Shown in pieces: positions 48,536-57,712 of a stretch of DNA of 64,000 nt. The notes below the pieces were generated by a model. The model ran no database searches, was not told where the DNA came from, and was given only the letters and a program-made list of their open reading frames with translations. This stretch comes from Gracilaria gracilis (taxonomy: Eukaryota; Rhodophyta; Florideophyceae; Gracilariales; Gracilariaceae): the NCBI GenBank assembly GCA_030374805.1, contig JARGSG010000013.1, positions 868,001 through 932,000 on the forward strand, read 5' to 3'. A program made the translations under genes and the position numbers. Numbering within the stretch: position 1 is the first letter of the stretch; the number at the start of each line of letters is the position of its first letter.

Positions 48536-49530
48536 GGCCTTGCGCGCCGCCGCAGCCGCAGCCGCAGCTGCTGCCCGCGCAGCTGCTGCCCGCCTTGCAG
48601 CCGCGGTCGGCGCACGCACAGTGCGCGCAGCACGCACGCCTGCAGCCGTCCGCCGTCGCGCCCACCGTCACGCCGCCGCCGTCCGTGTCGCCGCCGCCGT
48701 CCGTGTCGCCGCCGCCGTCTCGCTCGCCGCGTGCCGCGCGCGCTAAGCGCGTGCCGCTGTCCACGCCCGCGCCGTCGCCGTCGCTGTCGCCGTCCTTCTC
48801 GCTGCCTGCTTCTGCTGCGGGCGCGCCGTCTGTATCCGTGTCGCCGCCGGCTTGGCTCTCTGTCTCGCCGTCGCCCAGCGCGCCTGTGTCGCCGTCGAGC
48901 GCCGCTTCGTCATCGCCGTCGGCTGGTGCTTCCGCATCGCCATCCAGTAGCGTTTCTGTATCGCCGTCGGCCAATGCTTCAGAGTCACCGACGCCGTCGC
49001 CGTCGCCCAGTGGCTCTGTATCGCCGTCGGTCAGTGCTTCTGAGTCGCCGTCGCCGTGGCCCAGTCTCTCTGTGTCGCCATCCAGTAGCGTTTCGGTGTC
49101 GCCTTCGGTCAGTGCCTCCGAGTCACCGACGCCGTCGCCGTCGCCGCCCGACCAACAGTGTCGGCTGGTCGTCACCGACGACAACGAGCCTGTTGTCCGC
49201 ACGCGATGCAGATGCGGCCCGATGCTGCGCGAATCAGACGTTGTGCGCACCACAATTGTGGGGCCACAGCAATGCGTCATGGGCTGTCTATCCGACAACA
49301 CCCAACTCATCACCGAGTGCCGTAACGCGCGCCAACAGGAGCCCGAACAGTCCCGCTTTGATGACTTTCTGTCGCTGCTCAATGACCTTGAAGACGGTCC
49401 GCTCAAGCAATGCTGTGAACTCACCTGTGATGGCACACTCACCGATCCGGAAGGTCCCACTTATCAATGTACAATACCAGTTGAAGAAGCAATAATGCCA
49501 GCCGATCCCATATCTGTTCCTGCACAGTAA
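48535..49530 (+). CDS. Ser/Pro-rich mucin-like protein with cysteine-rich end, start missing
   Basis: An open frame of about 330 residues. A Gln/Leu/Pro stretch leads to a long Ser/Pro/Val repeat region (~VSPSPSASESPTPSPSPS type, nt 48660-49150), typical of extracellular glycoproteins. It ends in a cysteine-rich domain of about 120 residues (QQCRLVVTDDNE...RCRCGPM...QQCVMGC...CRNARQQ...KQCCELTCDG) and stops at 49530. The frame continues upstream to the bacterial junction without a start codon or signal peptide, so the 5' end has been replaced or lost. Several long frames on the opposite strand are repeat shadows. Confidence 0.6.
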   Translation, partial: RPCAPPQPQPQLLPAQLLPALQPRSAHAQCAQHARLQPSAVAPTVTPPPSVSPPPSVSPPPSRSPRAARAKRVPLSTPAPSPSLSPSFSLPASAAGAPSVSVSPPAWLSVSPSPSAPVSPSSAASSSPSAGASASPSSSVSVSPSANASESPTPSPSPSGSVSPSVSASESPSPWPSLSVSPSSSVSVSPSVSASESPTPSPSPPDQQCRLVVTDDNEPVVRTRCRCGPMLRESDVVRTTIVGPQQCVMGCLSDNTQLITECRNARQQEPEQSRFDDFLSLLNDLEDGPLKQCCELTCDGTLTDPEGPTYQCTIPVEEAIMPADPISVPAQ

Positions 49531-49562
49531 TACATGTTTGAATTCCTCTATTCGTCAGTGCT

Positions 49563-49617
49563 GACCTCATATGAGGTTAAACTGGCCTCATATGAATGAC
49601 TCATATGATATGAGGTC
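49563..49617. repeat. Cluster of CATATGA palindromes
   Basis: ACCTCATATGAGGT (49564-49577) and TCATATGATATGA (49601-49613) are each perfect palindromes. GACCTCATAT at 49563 is also the inverse of ATATGAGGTC at 49608-49617. Four CATATGA-like units lie within 55 bp, downstream of the Ser/Pro gene. Confidence 0.8.
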
Positions 49618-49902
49618 AAGAAGCTGGTCGTATAGACACAAAGAGTAATAAAAGCCGAACCAATGTTCCTGCTGAGCCTGCAAATTCCACATTAGGGTTT
49701 CTACTGTAACATTAACATACATTGACATACGGTAAAGTTACAGAGGGAGGGAATGATCAAATTCATCCACACCACCATTAACGAATGAAGGAAAAGAATC
49801 ACAGACAAGCCCCCGAGATTTCCCCTCCAATGACTCCTTGAACAGTTCATCACCATCGACATATCCATTTTCGTTGTCGCTATCATTCGCCCCCTCTGTC
49901 GG

Positions 49903-49911
49903 CTATAAAAG
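49903..49911 (+). promoter_or_regulatory. TATA box of the secreted RidA gene
   Basis: CTATAAAAG, 107 bp before the ATG at 50018. Confidence 0.55.
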
Positions 49912-50017
49912 CCCAACCCCAACAAACCCCGATAGATTGACTGTCTGACTTCTTCCCAACTCCATCCAACGCACCTTTTTGTCACGTATTCCACCATCAT
50001 CTCCTACAAGGTCCATC

Positions 50018-50539
50018 ATGCACATTCGCTCCGTCTTTGTAATACTCGCACTATGCTTCGTCCTCCAAGCAACAGACGCTGAAGCTCATTGCCGAAGGAG
50101 AAAAAGCCGCCGTCTCGTGATTATCAATCCGCCCACTCTTCAGGACCCCGTCCCTTTCGGCTATTCTCAAATAATAGTTGATACAAGGAATGCCGTCGCC
50201 CATGTCGCTGGGCAAGGCCCATTTAATCGAACAGGCTCTATCGTTGGCGAAACCTTTCCCGAGCAGTTGCAACAAGTCCTGCGCAACATCAAACTGGCAC
50301 TGGACGCCGTTGAAGCTGATATGAGTGACCTCTTGAAATCCACAGTTATTGTAGTTGACCTCGATCCAAATACTGCAGAAGGTATACTGGCAGCGAGTGG
50401 TATTAGTAATTCTGAGGTTCCAACCCCGCCAGGCACAGTGTTTTCTGCGGACTCGCTTCTCGAACCGGGGGTTCTTGTTGAGATTCAAGTTGATGTAGCC
50501 GTCTCCGAATCTTTCGTATGGCGTCTGGTGTGTTATTAG
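50018..50539 (+). CDS. Secreted RidA/YjgF/UK114-family protein
   Basis: A 173-residue protein with signal peptide (MHIRSVFVILALCFVLQATDAEA) and then the RidA fold: NPPTLQDPVPFGYSQIIVDTRNAVAHVAGQ, the ETFPEQLQQVLRNIKLALDAV helix, STVIVVDLDPN, and VLVEIQVDVAV. Classical RidA enzymes deaminate reactive 2-aminoacrylate with an Arg in the R-x-A/C-V-E motif; here that place reads LLEPGVLVEIQVDVA, so the Arg is absent and the classical activity is unlikely. Most RidA proteins are cytosolic, mitochondrial or plastidic, so export is unusual. The start at 50018 follows the signal peptide and fits the TATA box. Confidence 0.75.
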   Translation: MHIRSVFVILALCFVLQATDAEAHCRRRKSRRLVIINPPTLQDPVPFGYSQIIVDTRNAVAHVAGQGPFNRTGSIVGETFPEQLQQVLRNIKLALDAVEADMSDLLKSTVIVVDLDPNTAEGILAASGISNSEVPTPPGTVFSADSLLEPGVLVEIQVDVAVSESFVWRLVCY

Positions 50540-51588
50540 ATCATGCCATCTCATTGACCTCTGCATTCCAGAGATGAACATCGCCCCTGATATCCCTTCG
50601 TCAGATCGCTGAGCTCTATTTCCCACTCTCCTGCGTTACTTGTACAAATAGTCACCCTTAGAAGGGGGGTTTCGAGTGGACAGCAAGCTCTCTCCATACT
50701 TCATTGAATTACCATCATCCTCAGTTTGGTTGGGTAAATTAGATTGCTGGGTCAAGCCGCGCGTATGAAGCATTGGTTTTCTTCAGTCCATTTACAATAC
50801 TTTAGAACTGTTACAGAGCTTGTACACTTCAAATGAGAAATGCTTCATCCGTTGTTCATGAACGCAGTGCCGTACAGTATAGCTTTATGGAGGCGGTCAG
50901 TGTTTCTTGCCTCCCCGAGGCGAACGTCAGTACGATTTTGTTATACAAGCGAATTGACCCTTCAAGAAATGCATTAGCCACGGCTGTCATGTGTGAAGGG
51001 GGTGTTCACCCGTAACGCTACATGCACGCAGTTGCGAGATTATCGAAGCACAGTGCTTTCCCTTCACAGACAACCATTTGTACTGAACCTTGGATCCTTA
51101 CAGCGTTCTCCCCGTGACGCGAGAAACAAGGCATAACTTTACATGGAATTCCCGAGTTGCGAGCGTTCTTGAGAAAAACGCTCTGACAGCACAATTAGCG
51201 GTCTACCCCCTTGTCGAATCAAGCTTTGTCTTCCACTTCCGTCATCCGTACCACTCAATCCGAAGAACCGTCTTGCTTCTTCTCGGTCACGTTTCGGTGT
51301 GTAAATTAACAATAAGCTGTTCCTGTCCATGAACTCAACAATTCGACCGGACTTACAAAATCCTCAATTCGTCCAGCTTACTGAAACTTGCCTCCCCCTT
51401 CTTCACCTTTTCACGGTCGCTAAAGTATCCTGATAACCCCTTTTTGTTTGCGTCTTTCGGTAATAGTGCGTTAATCTACGGTGCCCTCCGTGAAATACGC
51501 GAGTTTTTCGAGTGGGGGCGTTTGTCCAATGCGATGGGTGCGATTCTCCAGCGCGTAGTCCACGCCCACCTCAAACAACAACACAGTA
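50540..51588. other. Intergenic
   Basis: No supported gene. GTAACGCTAC occurs near 51016. Confidence 0.45.
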
Positions 51589-51903
51589 TTAGCCATGGTA
51601 ATTGTGAGACCTCATGCCCGCAAGCGCATACGGGCACGGAGAGTTCGGCAGTGAGGGCAGCGGTTTGGGCGAGTTGTACTTGGAGGACGTCGGTGACTGG
51701 TGGGGAGAGGAATCACAATGACGGCACTCGCCCGCAGGCGCGGGCGAAGCAGTGAAAGCAGGTTCATGGTCGGGCACCGCCACGGGAAAGGGCCCGCCTT
51801 TCGGCTTGGGCGGCGACGCCGTCTCAGGCTGGTTGTGCAGGCGTTCGCCGTCACGGCCGTCTTCGGCGGCCGTGACCAGGTCCAGGAGCTCGACTTTGTG
51901 ACA
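51589..51903 (-). pseudogene. Gene fragment or terminal exon, Pro-rich tail
   Basis: A GC-rich island in AT-rich DNA. The frame reads VELLDLVTAAEDGRDGERLH and then a Pro/Ser-rich tail (PKPKGGPFPVAVPDHEP; HQSPTSSKYNSPKPLPSLPN) to a stop at 51589. It has no ATG and is closed by a stop at 51904, where ACAAAG could be a splice acceptor. A related stretch, VLELLELETD, lies about 80 bp upstream on the same strand in another frame, suggesting a local duplication. No family is recognised. Confidence 0.35.
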
Positions 51904-52298
51904 TTACTCCAGTGCCGCGCCATGAACAAATGCGATGCATAAATGTTTTTGTCTGTCTCCAGCTCCAATAATTCGAGCACTGTGTGATCACGGCGCAGTC
52001 TTTCTTTAGTTCTTTCTAAAGTTGTTACCCCCTTGGATCATCGCTTAGCGCTTATAAATATCGAACCATCGACGTACCAAACGAGATTCGAGGTACAACA
52101 CGTACCGATGGCATTCAACTTCCTCGGAAGGCACATTCCAATTGCATATTATTAATCTGGCAAGATGTTTTATCATGCTTTTGCGCATGGTGACGTCAAC
52201 CAGAAACACATGACCAGCTGAACATGACTGACAACCAGATCAACTTCAGCAACATGGATGGACACCCGCAGCTTTGAAGGAAAGCCAGCATACTTGAA

Positions 52299-52395
52299 CG
52301 CTGTTGATACCGGTCGGCCCCTTGAAAGGTGAGAGCGCCACACACACGTCATTTGTGCGCAGTGCAACGCCCGGCGCACAGCAATGCGCCGGTGG
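52299..52395. repeat. Dispersed repeat, copy 2
   Basis: Matches 26395-26490 and ends about 65 bp before the Tc1-type element. It therefore lies outside that element. Confidence 0.6.
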
Positions 52396-52460
52396 GTTGC
52401 ACTGGCAAAATAAATTGCGCGACCGTCCGGCTCGGCGCTCTGCCCGCCGGCGGTCAACTA

Positions 52461-54010
52461 CAGTGCGCGAAACGGCTATACGACACCCCAGGTTTCAGCC
52501 CGCACATGCGCGGGTGATGCAGCTTACAATTAGTGCTTTACATAGACTATCCGTTACATAAAAGCGAATAAAACGAGCCGTGTTTTTTTGTGGAAACAGC
52601 CGCCATTCTCGCGTTAGAACAAAACGGCTACTACTCGCCGCGAAGTAGCTATACGACAGGTATACCATTTGTAGAGAGCACAGCCAGTAGCACCAATCTA
52701 AATAAACTGAACACCAGTACTCAGTCCCAAAGCAACCTTCAAGTTTACTACATCCCTTTCAAACACACTAAACATGCCGAACGGCCAATTTCTAACCGAC
52801 AAAGAAAAAAGCCAAAAAGAGGCCTTTAAAGCAAGTGGCCGCTCTGTAGCAGCAATTTCGAGAAACATTGGACATAGCAGAGACGTCATATCTCGCTATT
52901 TGAAGAACCCAGCCGAGTATGGGAAAAGGAAACCGCCTTCAAAAGGAACAAAGCTGTCGGTCACCGCCCGCCGTCGGTTGGTTAGGGAAGCAGCGAAAGG
53001 TCATCAATCCGCATCACAGCTGAAGACCGCTCTTCAGTTGCCAATATCAAAGCGGCGTGTGCAGCAAATTCTTTCGCAAACATCGCACCTAAAGGTTCAA
53101 GAAGATTAAAAAGGCCCCACCACTGCAGTATCACCACAAACTACATCGCCTTAATTGGGCAAGACGTAGGCATGCATGGGCACCTGGAGATTGGGGACGG
53201 GTTGTGTTTTCTGATGAGAAAAAATTTAACTTGGATGGCCCGGACGGCTTTGGCTACTATTGGCACGATATGCGGAGGGAGGAGAGGAGTATGTCTAAAC
53301 GACAAAAGGGGGGAGGTGGGGTCATGGTTTGGGGATGTTTTTCAGAAACTGGTGTAGGAACATCGGCAGTTTTACATGGTAATCAGGATTCTAAAAAGTA
53401 CGTGAAGACGTTAGAGGACTATCTTATGCCGTATGTGGCAAGGACCTACGTAGGAAATTGGGTTTTTCAACAGGATAATGCTGCAATTCATACCTCTAAG
53501 TTTACTAGAGACTGGTTTACGTCAAATAATATCGAGGTTATGGACTGGCCTGCCCGTAGCCCAGATTTGAACCCAATTGAAAACCTTTGGGGCTTGCTGG
53601 CGAGGCGTGTGTACGCGGATGCAAAGCAGTTTCTGTCGGCGGAAGAGCTGGTGGACTGTGTTGTGTCAGAGTGGAACAAGGTGGACCGTAACACGTGTTA
53701 CAACCTTGTCCAAAGTATGACAAGGCGTTGTGCGTCTGTCTTAGAAAGACAGGGAATGAAAACTGACTACTAGCGCCACTCTAGCGTGCGTAATGTGTCA
53801 CAGTTGTCCACCTGTCGTATAGGAATTTCACCCCTTGAGTAACCTTTTAGAGGATATCTTTGTTTTTGTTAAAGCTTTGGCGCTTTTATTGATTTTGTTT
53901 TATTCTCTTTTATACTGCCGTGAAGTGCACAGACTTTGAAGCCTCAGGGAGGGATAATGTGCCTGCAACGGACGAATATGTGGGGTGTCGTATAAGGATT
54001 TCGCTCACTG
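52461..54010. mobile_element. Tc1-type DNA transposon with IR/DR ends, 1,550 bp
   Basis: Starts CAGTGCGCGAAA and ends with the complement of CAGTGAGCGAAA. It is flanked by TA on both sides (52459-52460 and 54011-54012). The outer inverted repeats continue to TATACGACACCCCA on both arms. A second, inner repeat CTATACGACAGGT lies at 52649-52661 and, inverted, at 53810-53822, so each arm is exactly about 200 bp with two related direct repeats, the IR/DR arrangement known from Tc1 elements such as Sleeping Beauty. The single gene is a DD34E transposase. The inverted arms still agree closely, so the element is young. Confidence 0.93.
52774..53773 (+). pseudogene. Tc1-type transposase, DD34E, one frameshift
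   Basis: The N-terminal paired-like helix-turn-helix domains (MPNGQFLTDKEKSQ to about residue 110) occupy 52774-53100. The catalytic part has the first Asp in VVFSDEKKFNLDG, the second in FQQDNAAIH and the Glu in SPDLNPIENLWG, with 34 residues between the last two. The two parts lie in different frames, and a single base change near 53098 accounts for it: beyond that point KIKKAPPLQYHHKLH continues the family sequence without a stop. The family length is about 340 residues, which this gene would have. The copy is non-coding as written or has a sequencing error in an AAGAAG run. Confidence 0.88.
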
Positions 54011-54266
54011 TATGCGCGCACTTCGCAACGTCCCGTTCGCCCCCGCTCGCGCGCTACAAACGCATCCACATAATTGAAACAAGGACACTGTCAGTACATC
54101 ATGATCCTTCTGGGCTAAGATTCTAATCTTGTATTACAGCTGTACGCTCGTTCCGTTTGGCCGTCCATCCGTTGGACTCGTACACGTAAAGCCTGTTAGG
54201 AGTTGAAACAATTTTTTTATACGGCCACCGTCCCCTGCGATCTTGTGTCCGACGATGGTGCAAGGT

Positions 54267-54301
54267 GGCCCAGTATTCTGCTCTTAGCAGAATACTGGGC
54301 C
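54267..54301. repeat. Perfect hairpin, 16 bp stem, 3 nt loop
   Basis: GGCCCAGTATTCTGCT (54267-54282), loop CTT, then the exact complement (54286-54301). Confidence 0.9.
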
Positions 54302-54560
54302 AAACACATTTTTCAAAGCGCCGACATCAATTTTCTATTTTTTCTTCTTTGAAAGAAGCTACGAACCTGTAACATCTTCTTTATCCACTCTGTGGGCCTT
54401 TTCCTTAGTGTAAACTAAGCTTCTTTGTAAATTCTGCCCAATACTGCAGACCAGCAACCCCGAACAATTATACATGCATGAATTTGACTCTATGCCCAAA
54501 ATATATAGTTACATCGCGTGAGTTACAGTGATTCAAACTCACAAGGGACAAACATCAAAG

Positions 54561-54571
54561 TACCAACGGTA
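54561..54571. repeat. 11-mer TACCAACGGTA
   Basis: Fifth exact occurrence of the dispersed motif in the window. Confidence 0.55.
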
Positions 54572-54686
54572 CACCAATCCCAACGCAGCTTGCAGAAATG
54601 AAGAAAAATTGCAATGGTTTGACGTCGTCAAAGAATCCACTCTGTTCTCCAGAAACGGAAGAACTGAGAACATCAACGCTTTCGAA

Positions 54687-55820
54687 ATGGATGAGTCACG
54701 CGCAAAAACTGAAAATACCAGTCTCGGTTTGGCATCAGCAATTTTCGCTCTCAACGTCGTTATTGTGGTGACAAACCTTTTGGTAGGCAAGAAGGACAAG
54801 TTGGTCAATCGTTACTCATCTTTTCTCATTTTGTTTGCACTTTTGGCGGCCATTGGCGTTTCTCTAGGCCTTACGTTGTTTCAAACTGAAGAAGAAAGCA
54901 TTCAGAAGAGGGATATTGACTTCATCGTGGCCATACTTCTGAGTCTCTTCCAGCACTTGTCTGCCATCATTGTGGAAGTGACGGTGATATTCCGAAAGAT
55001 TGGCACATCAAATGAAAGGGATAAAATAGCAGTCAACTTTGGACTGTTTCTGCAGTTTTTGTCAATTGTTTCAAGCATTGTCATTGTTATTTTCTTCCTC
55101 AGTGCTCGTAGAAAGAATCCGTTTGACATTGAGCTTTCTAACCCATCTGCCTTAATCGTCGCCGCATCAGCACTATCTTTCATATTTTTATATTGTCATC
55201 CAGGGACTGTTTGGCGTGCATATCTGTTTTACGGTCTAGCGATGGGTGCATGGATTATATATCGTGATGTGACTGGCAACAATTCTTCGACAGTCAAAAT
55301 CGCATATTCCGTAATCCAAGTGCTTGACGCCATTGGAACCCAAACTCTTTTCTATATTCAGCTGTGGAAATATTCGAGGCGTTTCAAAGGTGTGGAGATA
55401 GGATTCAGAACCGACGCAGGTATTCGAAGCCGCAAGTCCAAGTCAAGCAGAAAATGTTCAGATATGCCCCGTACAGAATTGCGTCAAGAACCTACCGATG
55501 GTTTCCAAGATAGCGGCAACCAAGGTGTAGCGGAAGATGTTCAAGATGATTATGACAGTGTCGACGGTGATGGAAGTCTGGACTTTGTAGATCGTTTCTT
55601 CGACAACGTTTTCAGCTCTCCTGATGTCCATTGGAACGGTGTCACCTTCATTACAGGAATGGTGGGAGCAGCATTGGGGGCTTTGATGATGGGTATGATC
55701 GATGGAGACGACAGCAACAGCCTTCGTAGCGCCGGATACAGCGACGACTGCCCTTTTGGTGGTGATGATTATGGCGACGATGATTATGGCAGGGATGAGG
55801 GCGACGGCGATGGCGACTGA
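54687..55820 (+). CDS. Polytopic membrane protein, seven or eight segments
   Basis: A 377-residue protein of unknown function. After a short polar N-terminus come seven hydrophobic segments: LGLASAIFALNVVIVVTNLL, SSFLILFALLAAIGVSLGL, IVAILLSLFQHLSAIIVEV, FGLFLQFLSIVSSIVIVIF, LIVAASALSFIFLYC, AYLFYGLAMGAWIIY and VIQVLDAIGTQTLFYIQL. A Ser/Arg-rich then acidic loop leads to an eighth short segment (FITGMVGAALGALMMGMI) and an Asp/Gly/Tyr-rich tail. Seven segments followed by a cytoplasmic tail would suit a receptor-like topology, but no family motif is recognised. The start at 54687 is preferred over 54528 because the extra residues look like leader sequence. The 11-mer TACCAACGGTA lies 115 bp upstream. 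Confidence 0.65.
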   Translation: MDESRAKTENTSLGLASAIFALNVVIVVTNLLVGKKDKLVNRYSSFLILFALLAAIGVSLGLTLFQTEEESIQKRDIDFIVAILLSLFQHLSAIIVEVTVIFRKIGTSNERDKIAVNFGLFLQFLSIVSSIVIVIFFLSARRKNPFDIELSNPSALIVAASALSFIFLYCHPGTVWRAYLFYGLAMGAWIIYRDVTGNNSSTVKIAYSVIQVLDAIGTQTLFYIQLWKYSRRFKGVEIGFRTDAGIRSRKSKSSRKCSDMPRTELRQEPTDGFQDSGNQGVAEDVQDDYDSVDGDGSLDFVDRFFDNVFSSPDVHWNGVTFITGMVGAALGALMMGMIDGDDSNSLRSAGYSDDCPFGGDDYGDDDYGRDEGDGDGD

Positions 55821-56060
55821 TAATCAGGCCCTCATATGTGACTAACTAAACAGCAAAACCGTATTCATGACCACGCTTCTTCCAATTCGAATCTAATAGA
55901 AGCTTTGGCCGAATTGGCGCGAAACCGGAAGGGTGTAGAAGGCCAAGGAGAACGGCATAGACTGTACTTTGCGCCAAAAGAAAGGAAAAATGCTTGGCCA
56001 CAGCGTGTAGAACTGCCATAAAAGACGACAAGAACACTCAGCGTACCCGCTACCATTCAA
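55821..56060. other. Intergenic
   Basis: Nothing recognised before the palindromes. Confidence 0.4.
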
Positions 56061-56117
56061 TCAGTGCCCATCATATCCCTACTGCCAAATTGGCAGTAGG
56101 GATATGATGGGCACTGA
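56061..56117. repeat. Perfect 57 bp palindrome
   Basis: Arms 56061-56088 and 56090-56117 are exact complements around a single central A (56089). The arm starts TCAGTGCCCATCATATCCC. Confidence 0.95.
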
Positions 56118-56164
56118 TGATTGTGATCAATATTGGCAGTGCCAATATTGATCACAATCATCAG
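56114..56164. repeat. Perfect 51 bp palindrome, overlapping the previous one by 4 bp
   Basis: Arms 56114-56138 and 56140-56164 are exact complements around a single central G (56139). The arm starts CTGATGATTGTGATCAATA. Confidence 0.95.
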
Positions 56165-56459
56165 CAGTACCTTTCAAAAAAGGTCAAATATGGACAAAGT
56201 GTGTCAACTTTTAAATACTTTGTAAACCGCTTGCTTTCGGCCGTTCAAAGTGTGCGCAATCGATTGCGCGTCGCCTCTACCGTCTAGCAGCAATCCAACG
56301 TTCTTGTCGCACTTCTTCTTGACGCGCAAAGGCCTCAGCGGCAAGCATGGCGCTTTACCTTCAACACGAACAGCGCGGCTTAATTGTGGACATAGCTAAA
56401 ACCCGACAGCAGAGCCAACAACTTTGCTCAACAGCTCCGCACAAAGCTCTCGAGCAGCA

Positions 56460-57035
56460 TTAAGAGTTTGTCGTTTTTCCGCTCTCACTTTGCGTCCTTA
56501 TTTCTTCATCATTTGACCAACACCTCGAATAGAATCCTTTGCAACACGGTTCACAAACTGAATACGCTGTTTCTCTACTCGCTTCCTGTGCAGCTCTGTC
56601 TGCCTTTGCTCTACAGCTTTTTTGCCTCTCCTGTTCTTTCTGGATCTTTTCTAGCCGCTTTAACTCTGCAGCCTCCCTCGCCTCCTGTGCCTTCTGTCTT
56701 TTATTGTGAAGCGCTTTTTCTTTCTCAGCCAGCATTTTGGCTACAGTCTTGTGTTCAGCCGGAGCACCACAGTCCAATTGAACCAACTTGGGCTGTTTGT
56801 GCTGCAGTTCTTCTTCTTTCTCTTTAACAGATTTAACAGGAGCAATGGCGCCCATAATGATGCTGTAAGCCGTCGTAGCATTTTTCATAAGGTCTGCCAA
56901 ATGTTTTGATTTCACTTCAGAATTTGTATGGGCAGATAGTATTGCACCAGCTTTTGCAACAACATGTGCGTCTGTGTGACGCTTGCGAACAGATGGGAAT
57001 CTTGTGGCTACCGTCGTAGGAATAAATTTTTCCAC
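56460..57035 (-). CDS. Coiled-coil protein, unknown (possibly transposon accessory)
   Basis: An open frame of 191 residues. The first 70 are mixed (RFPSVRKRHTDAHVVAKAGA; SKHLADLMKNATTAYSIIMG); then comes a long Lys/Glu/Ala/Arg coiled coil (KTVAKMLAEKEKALHNKRQK to about residue 150) and a cysteine-containing tail. The helix-then-coiled-coil layout resembles the C-terminal half of Myb/SANT-type transposon partner proteins, but no DNA-binding domain is seen. The LTR element lies directly upstream and may have separated it from its 5' part. Confidence 0.4.
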   Translation of the reverse strand: MEKFIPTTVATRFPSVRKRHTDAHVVAKAGAILSAHTNSEVKSKHLADLMKNATTAYSIIMGAIAPVKSVKEKEEELQHKQPKLVQLDCGAPAEHKTVAKMLAEKEKALHNKRQKAQEAREAAELKRLEKIQKEQERQKSCRAKADRAAQEASRETAYSVCEPCCKGFYSRCWSNDEEIRTQSESGKTTNS

Positions 57036-57712
57036 ATGGCTCTCATCAGCTTCTACTCTTTTGAACTGTAGTACAATGAGACCTCAATGGGTTGGTACCA
57101 CGTAGGCCTAGTGGTGCTCCTTGCTAGCTGCCCTGTACCCAGTTGGTATTCTTTTTTTTATAATTTCTAATTTCTAATTTGTAGTCTAGGATAGTTTAGC
57201 ATTGCTGGCCCATGACAGTAGGTCATGGGCACAGCCGATGACGTCATGCCCGCATGGGAGATCGGCGTCGGTGCACCTTGTATATATTGTGGTGCACCTC
57301 GCCTTCCCCCTCAAGTATTGTAAGGTCAGTCACCATTAGGGCAGTAACTATACCATCTTGGTCACTTGCTACTCTATTATTATTCAGGTTTTACCGCGCG
57401 TCGACGTCTGCTACCGTACACCTACACGGTCTAGACTAGTTGCCCCGCCGTTTGCCCCTGCGGGTTTTAGGTGCCCTACTACCATATTGGTTGTATGTTT
57501 TTCCCCTTTAGGTTAAGCGCTCGCGCGCTCCCTCTAACAGGCGGACCCCACACCTTATCGGTATTTGTACGACATTTTGGTCTCCCGACCTAGAAGTTTC
57601 TTGGTTTTTTTCGTACCTTTACTGGTGAACAGAAGACATTTGAAAGGATTCTGGAAGTTCACACACCTATTTGGTTTCGTAGGAATACTCGCGAAGCAAT
57701 TGGATACCACTA

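Larger units (their letters stand above)
54011..54686. other. Intergenic with perfect hairpin
   Basis: No gene seen. It contains a perfect hairpin at 54267-54301 and the 11-mer TACCAACGGTA at 54561-54571, just upstream of the membrane gene. Confidence 0.55.

Noticed and set aside
48156-49460. 434-residue minus frame with GDGDS repeats
   Set aside because: It is a shadow of the Ser/Pro repeats and runs through the bacterial junction; no domain or start is supported.
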